This document shows, piece after piece, positions 36,284 to 45,024 of a stretch of DNA of 64,000 nt. Position numbers and translations under genes: made by a program. Under the pieces are notes generated by a model that worked only from the letters and a program-made list of their open reading frames with translations, did no database searches and was not told where the DNA came from. This stretch comes from Brevibacillus fluminis (GTDB taxonomy: Bacteria; Bacillota; Bacilli; Brevibacillales; Brevibacillaceae): positions 149,338 through 213,337 of the forward strand of contig NZ_RHHQ01000023.1 of NCBI RefSeq assembly GCF_003710825.1, in the 5' to 3' direction. Every line of letters starts with the position of its first letter. Within the stretch, counting starts at the first letter, position 1.

Positions 36284-36589
36284 ATGAAAACGCTGCCAAT
36301 TACCCAAATGGGCCATTTTTGCGCTCCTCTCCTCACCCTGTCAGGCCATGTTGCTGCCAATGGGCGTATGTATTATGATTGTGGAAACTTGGCACCGTAT
36401 GGGGGAAGAACCTTGGCCATGCATGCACGTGTGGAAGAAATGGAGGATGAAAAAATACTGTTTGAGACCCATTCCAATATGCCCTCAATCGGCATGATTA
36501 TCGTCGAGCCCCCTGCCTTTGGCAGACCATTCTACCAACAGGCTTCCTCATTTTGTCACGAGTATACCTTATCCACAAAAGCAAAATAG
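36284..36589 (+). CDS. Unrecognised ORF, doubtful
   Basis: A 101-codon plus-strand frame whose ATG has only AAAGG one or two bases upstream. The product matches no family I know. It lies in a 716-bp interval (36231-36946) between the amidase and the M16C pseudogene and could be chance or relic sequence. No promoter is evident. Confidence 0.2.
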   Translation: MKTLPITQMGHFCAPLLTLSGHVAANGRMYYDCGNLAPYGGRTLAMHARVEEMEDEKILFETHSNMPSIGMIIVEPPAFGRPFYQQASSFCHEYTLSTKAK

Positions 36590-36713
36590 CCAGCCGAATT
36601 GCATACTCTATTTCTTCATGATTTTTGAATGGAGTACTTCGTTCTTTATTTTGGACAACAGCTGTTTACTAGGGAATTAAACTCGCCCACTCTATGAAAG
36701 GCATACCCGCAGA

Positions 36714-36797
36714 TTATGGTACAGCGATAAATTCCTTTAGTGACTCCAACATGTAAGCGGGTGCATTCCTGTATGCTCCGAACCTCTTGCAAATCAT
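36714..36797 (-). CDS. 27-residue ORF with strong ribosome site, possible gene relic
   Basis: AAAGGGGGG lies 5 bp before an ATG opening MICKRFGAYRNAPAYM then LESLKEFIAVP and TAA. The end LESLKEFIAVP resembles the N-terminal helix of M20 peptidases (LxxFIxIPS), and a neighbouring frame continues SAGMPFIEW. It may be the truncated 5' end of a lost peptidase gene, or a small peptide. Confidence 0.28.
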   Translation of the reverse strand: MICKRFGAYRNAPAYMLESLKEFIAVP

Positions 36798-36884
36798 GTC
36801 GTCCCCCCTTTAACAATTCGCATTATTGTTACTCTCAATCTGAAAGGTAGCTAATTATTTTTTTCAGAAAATGAGCAAAAAGAA

Positions 36885-36928
36885 AAGCCGAGAGAAATCT
36901 GAAAGAATCAATGATTTCTACTCGGCTT
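36885..36928 (-). terminator. Terminator of the M16C pseudogene
   Basis: Minus-strand AAGCCGAG...CTCGGCTT with a long arm and TTTTCTTTTT after it, 19 bp past the last codon of the M16C reading frame. Confidence 0.7.
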
Positions 36929-36946
36929 CTGGTAATCATCTACCTC

Positions 36947-39427
36947 TTAACTCTGAAATAAAGGCAGTACCTCATTAAACCTGCTATGTTCCTCCTCTAT
37001 TTTCTGTTCATTGCCGATGGTGCATCTGCTTCCGTATTCAAGCACCGCTTCAACAAGAGGAGCAAGACCGGCGATGTCTTCCACGCTCGTCATCAAGACC
37101 TCGTCTCTTTCTAATTGCAGATCTTCCATTGTAAAATTTTACAAATACAGGTAAAGGGAATGGTACCCTGCCATAGCTGGCGTCATTGGTGTGTCCAGTT
37201 CCTTGATGGCTCCGATAATATAGCGAGTCATTTCGGATTCTGTTGCCTCAAATGCGTTGATAAAACTCGGTGTCTGTTCGAACACTTTATAGGTTTTTTC
37301 CAAGTTCGGATCTCTGTAAGAAACCATATAGCTGTCTCCGTCCCGTTGGAAAGCGTTCATACATCCATAAGCGCCTCCCTTAACCCTTATGTTGTTCCAT
37401 AAGTAGTCAAACGACAAAATCATTTTTAATACGCGTAAAGAGCCAGTATAGGTAAAACCCTTTTCCAGAAAATTACCGGTTTGGGCTGCATATTGCACCT
37501 CTGAAGTGGTTTTAAACCCCTCATTCCGCAGGGAAGTATGGAAAACTACTTTATCTTTATCCTTCTCCACCTGATGAGTGAACAGTCCTGATTTCAGTTC
37601 GGCCACTAGCGGTTCCAACCTGGTGTATCCCTGTTCATCGGCAGTATAGCTGACCAGCATGTTCTCTGGTCTGAAAATGTGACGTACCAGTTCCTTCAGT
37701 GCAATAATGAGACGCTCCTGCTCTTCCTCAAAGTTCGTTTCAATACGCTCGACCAACTGATAATGCGTAATACCGCTTACCAGGTCCTTGAAAGCAGCCA
37801 TTTCGGAATGATATGAAAGGGCTCTCTTTATTGCCGTATTACTGCCTGAGGAGATAAGAATACTCTGTTCTCTTGATTTCATCTCAGAGATAATTTCATA
37901 GATCCGTTTGGTGTCTTCAAACTTAGTTGTCAATATGATTTCCCGGATGATATCAAAGGCGAAGTCTAGTTTGTCATATAAGATTTTTGCATTGATTTCA
38001 AAAGTAGCCTTATATTTGTTAGCCTGTTTTGTATCTGCATAAGTACCGAGATCTGTGGAAATTCCACCTGAATTGATATGGATCTCGTTTGATAACTGTC
38101 TGAAGTCGTAGTGTTCTGTATCTAAAGCTCCCAATACTTGGCATAAAATTCCAGCGTAAGCTAGCAGCTCTACCGGCACCGCCTTCAAGTCAAATAAAAT
38201 TCGCAAGTAGCCGATTCCATTTGTGAACATCTTGTGATGTAAGATCGTCGTTCCGTCCACATTTTTCAGGTCCTGGTAAAGTGCAGGAGCCTTGGAATTC
38301 ATATCTTTCCTTGAGAGCATTGGTATGCTGGCACGCTGTTGTAAGGTTGAAGACTGATTCTGATATGCTTTTAATGCATCTGTCCTCTCAACAATTCGCT
38401 GAATTTCATCACTGTTCAGACTGTCCCGATAGTTTTGCAGACGCATCTTCAGCTCAGCATCTTTTTTAGCATTCAAACCTTTCTCCGGAACCAAAACCAC
38501 AATCGACGTATGAGTGTTCTTCAACAGATACGTATCCAACAGTTGTTCAAAAAATCCATTGTGCATTTTCGTTTTTAGGGCGGTGAATATGCGATTGGTC
38601 TCCAGGTGGACAAATGGAAAACGATGATCATAAAGCCAGCTGCCCAGCATTTTCAGGAAAAAATGAACACCTTTCGGTTCGAAAGCTGCTTCACGATAAT
38701 TGAATTCAAGCGAATTAATGCCTGCAAGTAACGTTTGTTTGTCTATCCCTTCACGTACTAACTGCTGCAGAACTTCAGAGATAGTAGTCATAAAAGATTC
38801 CGTGGTAGCGTTCCCGTTTTTTGCAACGACGCTAAAGGTCGGTTGGTATATCTCATTGTTGTACGCGCCGTACACATCCTTTGCGATCCCACGATCGATC
38901 AACGCCTGGCGAAGCGGCGCACCCGGAAACCCAAGGAGTGCATAGTTCAAAACCTGGAACGCAATGTTTAACTCCGGATCAGGATTGGTGCCAATCACCG
39001 CATTATAAGTTAGAAATGTACGGTTCTCCTCAGATTCGTGAACGCCTATGGTGTATTTTTTTTCTACTTCCACCCGCTGCTTGAACGATGGTTGCAGCGT
39101 GATTTTCGAATCTATCTCAAGTTTGTCATAGCGGCTTAAATACGCTTTGTCCAACCAGATCAGTTTCTCTTCTATATCCATATTTCCATATAGATAGATA
39201 TAACTATTAGAAGGATGGTAATATTTTTTGTGAAAAGCCAGTAGATCTGTATACTGTAAGTCGGGAATTGCTTGTGGAAGTCCCCCTGATTCGTTGGAAT
39301 AGACGGTATCCGGGAACAGTGAGTTCATCAGTTCCCTGTGCATCATGTTGTCAAGATTGGAGAATGCCCCTTTCATCTCATTATAAACAACACCATTGTA
39401 GTTGAGGTCTGCATCCGTCGACTCTGC
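36947..39427 (-). pseudogene. Peptidase M16C (presequence-protease/insulinase family), truncated and with an in-frame stop
   Basis: The minus-strand frame runs from 39427 to 36947 with a single in-frame TAA at 37141-37139. It reads SLYLYL, stop, NFTMEDLQLERDE, after which about 60 residues complete the family's C-terminus (LAPLVEAVLEYG, TIGNEQKIEEE). The N-terminus begins inside the family (DLNYNGVVYNEMKGAF), so about 150 residues including the HxxEH zinc motif are gone. Intact members have about 970 residues; some 826 positions remain. The 5' end meets an N-truncated RpiR gene at about 39430, indicating a deletion that removed both 5' ends. An inactive product is almost certain. Confidence 0.88.
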
Positions 39428-39429
39428 TT

Positions 39430-40059
39430 AGGAATGAAAAACATGCGCTTACTCATCATCAAGAAACTGCAAAACGTTTCAAAAATAGTCAACATATCTT
39501 CACGGAAGTGGTCAAGGAAAATTTGCGACGAATCGAGGGGATGCTTGGAACCATATCAGACACCGGCTTTGAAAAAGTGCTTCACACCATTATCAGATCA
39601 AAAAAGGTCCTTACGGTAGGCATACGCTCGTCGTATGGACCGGCTCATTGGCTAGCCTTCAGCTTAAGCATGCTCTGTGAAGACGCTCAAGTGTATAACC
39701 CAAATACGGATGATATTGTGCAAATTTCCACCCGGATGGACAAACAGTGGGTAATGGTCGCCTTTTCGTTCAAAAGATACAGCAAAGAGACCTTGGATAT
39801 TGTTAGGATAGCAAAAGAAAAGGGGGTGTTTGTAATTGCTATTGTTGATGACGTTCTAGCACCAGTAAGTCAAAACGCAGATATTGTGCTGCAGGTTCCT
39901 AGTACGGAAGCCTCCACTCTCGATGTTACCCCACCTCTATTTGTGTTGCTTCATGCAATAGTAGCTGGAATGTCTGTAATTGATTCAGAACAAGTTAGGC
40001 AAAGGCTATTGGAATATGAGCATAATTTTGAGAGCCATAGAATGATAGTTGAAGAATAA
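39430..40059 (+). pseudogene. MurR/RpiR-family regulator, N-terminal HTH deleted
   Basis: From a GTG at 39508 (183 residues), or upstream in the same frame, the protein is an SIS sugar-phosphate isomerase-like domain: VLTVGIRSSYGPAHWLAFSL, NTDDIVQISTRMDKQWVMVAFSFKRYSKETLDI, QNADIVLQVPS. RpiR regulators need an N-terminal HTH of about 80 residues, missing here because the frame runs straight into the truncated M16C gene. The remaining SIS domain is undamaged, so the truncation may be recent. No good ribosome site precedes 39508. Confidence 0.8.
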
Positions 40060-40139
40060 ATTTATGAACAAAAGGAGTTACTAACCATGCAAATTAAAAG
40101 AGTTGTTATACCTGTATTTGCACCCCGGCTGGAACCTTG

Positions 40140-40555
40140 TGGCATGTTTATTTGCGCTACTTGAAACGGAGCTCATCAAGCTCCTCCTCCGGTAATCCTT
40201 CGATGGCTTTCCCCAGCACCTATCCGCGACTGTACTCTTCTATCAACACTTCCGCTCTTGAGCCTCCAGATTTGAACAACATCATTATCAATGATCACCC
40301 ATTCTATGACGCTTACCTCCAATGCCCCGTGGCGTCCACAAAGTTAATGGGGTTATTATGCGTACCGTTTCAAACTCAGCGGATTTTCCACTTGCCCTTT
40401 ATTCGTATCCTCCGAAATAAAGCGGCCTACACTCGGATAATAATATGTTGCTCGGAGATAATACAGACCCGGCTTTGCATCATACGCCTCTCCACTATCC
40501 GTAAACTGGTTGGAGAGATCCGTAGCCCACCTTCATCATACTTTATTTTTTAGGA
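40140..40555 (-). pseudogene. Rhs/YD-repeat core relic
   Basis: On the minus strand the frame encodes DSGEAYDAKPGLYYLRATYYYPSVGRFISEDT and then GQVENPLSLKRYA. This is the RHS-repeat core signature (YLRARYYDPxxGRFISEDT). A one-base deletion then shifts into NNPINFVDATGHW, the normal continuation, before stops appear. Upstream YD repeats and downstream toxin are missing. It is the tail end of a large Rhs/WapA-type polymorphic toxin gene, now dead. The gap 40060-40598 holds nothing else I can name. Confidence 0.85.
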
Positions 40556-40598
40556 GTTCCATGTTTACATCTTTGTCATAGTACGAGTTCATTACCGC

Positions 40599-40877
40599 TC
40601 ACTCTTTCGTTTGGTTTTTATTTTTAGAGGCAATGTTATGGTCAGAGCATTTGAAAACATTGATCACGTCAACTTGCTTTTCTAACTGTTTGATGAGGTG
40701 ATCGATCATGCTGGAATCGCATTGGACGGTAATCTTTACGTTGGATAAATGCTGTTGATCCGCTCTATTTATGGACATACGATCAATAAGAATTCCTCGA
40801 CGAGAATATACCCCAAGTATTCGTAGAAAAGTTGCAGGGTGATTGTTCACCATCATTTGGATCGTTTGTTCGTTCAC
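40599..40877 (-). CDS. ilvN: Acetolactate synthase small (regulatory) subunit, short ACT form
   Basis: A 92-residue ACT-domain protein (HPATFLRILGVYSRRGILIDRMSIN, then VKITVQC). I start at the GTG forming a 4-bp GTGA overlap with the ilvB stop, with AAGGGG 8 bp upstream. The short length matches one-domain small subunits such as E. coli IlvN/IlvM rather than the ~160-residue IlvH form common in Bacillales. It would set valine feedback on the large subunit. Confidence 0.88.
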   Translation of the reverse strand: MNEQTIQMMVNNHPATFLRILGVYSRRGILIDRMSINRADQQHLSNVKITVQCDSSMIDHLIKQLEKQVDVINVFKCSDHNIASKNKNQTKE

Positions 40878-42580
40878 TCTTCCCACCCCTTCATGATTAA
40901 TTCACTATTTGCTTTGCCTGGCGGTACCATGGGAAAGACATTCTCGCTCTCTTCAACCAAAAAATCCACGACGACAGGGCCCGGATGAGCCAAGGCTTCT
41001 CGAATGACAGCCTCCGCTTCAGCCACCGTTTCGGCACGTAAACCTTTCACGCGAAACGCCTCAGCTACCTTGACAAAATCTGGCCCACCAATTTGTGACT
41101 CTGACAAACGATTTTCATAAAACATCTCCTGCCACTGCCTAACCATTCCAAGGAATCGATTATTGATAATAAACACCTTCACAGGGATGTTTAGTTCAGC
41201 AATTGTCTGCAACTCCTGGATGTTCATCTGAAAAGAGGCGTCTCCCGCGATACAAACAACAGTTGATTCAGGCATGGCGATTTGAGCGCCTATCGCGGCA
41301 GGAAAACCAAATCCCATCGTTCCAAGTCCTCCAGATGTGAGAAACGTTCGAGGCTTCTTTGCACGGTAAAAGTGAGCAGCCCACATCTGGTGCTGTCCTA
41401 CTTCCGTGGTGACAATTGCATTTCCATCCGTGATTTTGCTCAACAAATCAATAACGAATTGTGGCTTAATTGCACAAGCCTGATCCTGGTTATACGAAAG
41501 CGGATACTCTTGCGCCCACTTTTGTACTTGAAGTCTCCAATTCTCACAATCAGGTGTTGGTGAAGAAATTAACATGGCTTGTAGGGCCACTTTCACATCA
41601 CATGCCAGCGAATGGTCAACAGGAACGATTTTACTCAGTTCTGACGGATCGGTATCAATATGAATTTTTGTGGAATGTGGAGAAAATCGCTCAAGTTTCC
41701 CTGTAACCCTATCATCAAAGCGGACACCACATGCCAACAAGAGATCACAATGATACACAGCCATATTGGCGGCATACGTTCCATTCATACCCAGCATCCC
41801 AAGAAACAGGGGATCATCAGGAGGATACGCTCCTAATCCCATCAATGTCGAACAGACTGGAATACCGGTTTCCTTGGCAAGTTGGCGCAATTCCTCGGAA
41901 GCGTTCCCACTTACAATTCCACCACCGATGTAAAGAAGAGGTCGTTGCGCTTGTGAGATTGCCTGGCGGATCGCTTCCATTTGCGCCCTATCGATTTCAG
42001 CTATTGTTTGCTTGAATCGATTCGTAGCAGGTAAGGAGGTTTGGTACATGCAATGGGTACTCGCGATATCCTTCGGGATATCAATAAGGACCGGACCTGG
42101 TCTGCCTGTTGAGGCAATCTGGTACGCTTCCACAAGTAAGCTTGGCAGTTCTTCCGGTTTACGTGGTTGAAAGCTGTATTTTGTCACCGGTGCCGTGATA
42201 CCGATAACATCCACCTCTTGAAATGCATCGGTACCGATGAATGCGGAGGCAACCTGGCCTGTTATGACAACAATGGGAACTGAGTCCATATAGGCGTCTG
42301 CAATACCTGTCACCAGATTAGTCGCTCCTGGTCCTGAGGTGGCAATGACTGTCCCGATTCTCCCGGTTGCCTTTGTGTATCCTTCAGCAGCGTGAATTGC
42401 TGCTTGTTCGTGCCTGGTCAAAATGTGCCGAATCCCGCTTTGATACAAGGCATCATAAATCGGCAAAATCGCTCCACCAGGGTAGCCAAATACGGTATCT
42501 ACCCCTAATTGCTTCAAGGTCTCAATTACTTTCTTGGCACCTGTCATTTCCACAGTGGCATCGTTTTTTTGTTGTTCCAT
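40874..42580 (-). CDS. ilvB: Acetolactate synthase large subunit
   Basis: The 568-residue ThDP enzyme condenses pyruvate (or pyruvate and 2-oxobutyrate) in branched-chain amino acid synthesis. GYPGGAILPIYDAL, the catalytic glutamate in HEQAAIHAAEGY, an FAD-binding middle domain and the ThDP motif GDASFQMNIQELQT are all present. It is preceded by a T-box leader and coupled to ilvN. No ilvC or leu genes follow; the 3' flank is the Rhs relic. Length and motifs are normal, so it should be active. Confidence 0.95.
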   Translation of the reverse strand: MEQQKNDATVEMTGAKKVIETLKQLGVDTVFGYPGGAILPIYDALYQSGIRHILTRHEQAAIHAAEGYTKATGRIGTVIATSGPGATNLVTGIADAYMDSVPIVVITGQVASAFIGTDAFQEVDVIGITAPVTKYSFQPRKPEELPSLLVEAYQIASTGRPGPVLIDIPKDIASTHCMYQTSLPATNRFKQTIAEIDRAQMEAIRQAISQAQRPLLYIGGGIVSGNASEELRQLAKETGIPVCSTLMGLGAYPPDDPLFLGMLGMNGTYAANMAVYHCDLLLACGVRFDDRVTGKLERFSPHSTKIHIDTDPSELSKIVPVDHSLACDVKVALQAMLISSPTPDCENWRLQVQKWAQEYPLSYNQDQACAIKPQFVIDLLSKITDGNAIVTTEVGQHQMWAAHFYRAKKPRTFLTSGGLGTMGFGFPAAIGAQIAMPESTVVCIAGDASFQMNIQELQTIAELNIPVKVFIINNRFLGMVRQWQEMFYENRLSESQIGGPDFVKVAEAFRVKGLRAETVAEAEAVIREALAHPGPVVVDFLVEESENVFPMVPPGKANSELIMKGWEE

Positions 42581-42724
42581 ACTTTTTCACCATCCCCTTA
42601 ATCGAGTGTTCACTTGGAAAGTTCTTTCACCCTTCGGTACCCATTTTCCATTCATGTGCACCAATGATTTTCGTTTTGCTTCCATCCAAAACGCCACCTT
42701 TCAAATACTCAGTCTGTTATAAAA

Positions 42725-43065
42725 TAAAAAACTCCCACCTCACACAACCACGTGGTGACATTGAATTTCATCCAATGTTCGACCGATTGGTTGCTGAGGC
42801 GAGAGTCTCGCGGTACCACTCAGCTTCTCCGCCCTTTTTACATAAGGCAGACTTAAGAAGATCGTCCCTGACAGATCGTCAGTTCAGACTTCAGTTCAGT
42901 AACGAGAACCATGTCGTTGTCCACTACTGACACACAATGGTGCTGTTCGCAGACAAAGCTCAGAGGTGATATTCGAATAAGGGTAATGACCGTCCTTCCA
43001 GCTCACGAGACGGCTCTCTGACATCAGAGCCTGATTCTACTTGTCCTCTTCCACGCTATTTTATC
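42725..43065 (-). promoter_or_regulatory. T-box leader of ilvBN
   Basis: The minus strand carries the T-box core TGGTACCGCG (42818-42809) and an upstream Stem-I region with the AGUA-type motif GAGGACAAGTAG near 43040. A terminator has CTC-CCTCA-CAACCA pairing with TGGTTG-TGAGG-GAG followed by TTTTTTATTTT (42806-42725). A plausible specifier codon AUC (Ile) lies at 42970-42968 in the segment GAATATCACC. Uncharged tRNA-Ile would then stabilise the antiterminator and switch on acetolactate synthase. Confidence 0.88.
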
Positions 43066-43104
43066 TTTTATGGTTTTTGCTATAATAGTTCTTGTTCGAA
43101 TTAC

Positions 43105-44742
43105 TTATCTATCAACCCAGCTATCGTTAAACTCCAGTCTAAGATTATCGATTTGCTTTACTCCTTTTACTCGCGAGTTCACCACCGTAAACTGCTTGTC
43201 ATAATACAGAGGAATCGTATAGGCTTGTTCAATGATCTGCTTTTGAACTTCTGCATATGCCTGTTTTCTGGCTTCCAAATCATAAGTGGTATGACCTTTC
43301 TCGAGCATCGTATCCAGTTTGCTATCGTTTACAGCACCAAAGTTATATCCACCAATTTGGCTGGAATGGAAAGAGTAGTACAAATTATCTGGATCTTCGT
43401 ATGAGGACTCCAGAAACATCAAATCAAAATTTCCTTTCATGCCAGCATCTAGCTCTGACATAAGCTCTAAATTCTGAATTGTAACCTTGATACCCGCTTC
43501 GCCTAACATAGATTGGATCAATTGAGCTGCTTTGTTGTAAATATCCGAACTTAACAGGGTAAGGGTCAATGTTTTTCCGTCCTTCTCCCTGATACCTTCC
43601 TCATTGAGCTTCCATCCCGTGGCATCAAAGAGTTTCTTCGCTTCTTCTACATTGTATTTGTACCCATACTCTTCTACCGATTTGTCATAACCCAGTGCCG
43701 TGGGAGATAGCGGAACGTTGGCAACCTGGCCTTCTCCTTGCAGTACGGATTGGATTATCGCTTCTTTATTAACTAACATATTGAGAGCTTTGCGGACTTG
43801 TACATCCTGGAACATCGGATTCCTTAAATTAATAGAGAGAAACGTACCCGTACCATCTTTCATTCTTTCAATAACCTGATATTTTGGATTATTTCTATAC
43901 TTCTGAATATATCTCGTGGGTATTTCCGTTGCCACATCGATCGAACCGCTTTCCAAGGCAGCCAACCTTGATTGAACATCGATAATTGTTTTTAGAACAA
44001 GTTTATCCGCTCTTGGAGGTCCTTGATTTTCAAAATACGGTTCGCCCCATTGGAAAGCATCATTTCGAGACAATGTGACTCCCTGACCAGGCACCCAACT
44101 TTCAAACTTCCAGGGCCCCACTCCCACAGGATGTCTGCCATAATCTGCTCCGTATTTTTCAATGGCCTTCAAGGAAAGAGGTTGCAGGACAGGATTCGTT
44201 AAATTAAACAGCATATAAGGAGCCGGGGCTTTTAATTCAAGGATGAGGGTTTGATCATCTGGCGCTTTTACACTTATAACCCCATCCAGGAAAGAACTTG
44301 CTGTCATAGCTTGCGTATCCGGATTTAATGCCCGATCAAATGTTTCCTTAAACGTTTTGGCCGTAACTGGTGTACCATCATGCATAGTGATGCCTGAGCG
44401 AATGGTAAAGGTTATCTTTTTTCCATCCACTGAAATCTTGTATTCTTTAGCCAGAGAAGGTTTTATTTCTTGTGTAGCGGAATCTTTGTAAAGCAGTGTT
44501 CCACCAAGATGATACGCAAAGAGCAAACCCGCCTCCGTCCTGCCATGAGCATCCAACGTATCTGGTTCAGTCGGATATGCCACCGTTATGGTTCCACCTG
44601 TCTTTGGTTTGGCTACATCAAGTGGCTGATTCGATGGAGATCCGGATAAACCTGAACTGCAGCCAACGACCAATGGGATAACCATCGTTCCCACTAAACT
44701 TAAAAAGATACTACGTAATCCTCGCTTGTTACCTTTCATCAT
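43105..44742 (-). CDS. Family-5 peptide-binding lipoprotein
   Basis: I choose the start MMKGNKRG, which follows a GGGGGTTG ribosome site; the longer frame has no such site. The 545-residue protein has a signal peptide ending VVGCSSG and the SBP_bac_5 blocks EPDTLDAHG, SGITMHDGTPV and HPVGVGPWKFESW. It terminates the second opp cluster, equivalent to the gene at 4256 in the first. A cre-like site overlaps its upstream region. The ligand is probably similar to that of its close paralogues at 15857 and 52245. Confidence 0.92.
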   Translation of the reverse strand: MMKGNKRGLRSIFLSLVGTMVIPLVVGCSSGLSGSPSNQPLDVAKPKTGGTITVAYPTEPDTLDAHGRTEAGLLFAYHLGGTLLYKDSATQEIKPSLAKEYKISVDGKKITFTIRSGITMHDGTPVTAKTFKETFDRALNPDTQAMTASSFLDGVISVKAPDDQTLILELKAPAPYMLFNLTNPVLQPLSLKAIEKYGADYGRHPVGVGPWKFESWVPGQGVTLSRNDAFQWGEPYFENQGPPRADKLVLKTIIDVQSRLAALESGSIDVATEIPTRYIQKYRNNPKYQVIERMKDGTGTFLSINLRNPMFQDVQVRKALNMLVNKEAIIQSVLQGEGQVANVPLSPTALGYDKSVEEYGYKYNVEEAKKLFDATGWKLNEEGIREKDGKTLTLTLLSSDIYNKAAQLIQSMLGEAGIKVTIQNLELMSELDAGMKGNFDLMFLESSYEDPDNLYYSFHSSQIGGYNFGAVNDSKLDTMLEKGHTTYDLEARKQAYAEVQKQIIEQAYTIPLYYDKQFTVVNSRVKGVKQIDNLRLEFNDSWVDR

Positions 44743-44761
44743 TTTACAACCCCCTTTTCTT

Positions 44762-44776
44762 CTGGAAACGTTTTCA
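44762..44776. promoter_or_regulatory. cre-like CcpA site
   Basis: CTGGAAACGTTTTCA matches WTGNAANCGNWNNCW except for the first base and has the CG-centred dyad. It lies 20-34 bp before the binding-protein start codon, where bound CcpA would block transcription. Confidence 0.5.
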
Positions 44777-44839
44777 AAACCAGCGTAAACTATACTCACT
44801 TTACGTTGAGGGATGTACTATATAAAACAGGCTGAAGTC

Positions 44840-44953
44840 CTCAACAAAGTTGCGTTTGATCGAAACAAGTCCCATAATACGAACACACAACTCGTAGAAA
44901 ACGTGAATTAGGTTTAATTTGTTTGAAATGGGCTCTGCCCCTTCAAGTGACTG
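44840..44953 (-). pseudogene. Relic of an M19 dipeptidase gene
   Basis: On the minus strand the frame reads SLEGAEPISNKL, FYELCVRIMGLVS, then KRNFV. It aligns with SLEGAEPLYNDL, FYELGVRFMGLVW and RRNFVG of the intact M19 gene at 5943-6956. About 38 codons of a 337-codon gene are left. It lies between an M29 aminopeptidase and a binding protein, exactly the position of the intact gene in the first cluster. Confidence 0.88.
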
Positions 44954-45024
44954 AACAGATCCCAGTTACTCTGATCCTTCGCTTCTGGATATCATTGACA
45001 TTCTAGCAAATCGATATGTCTCTA

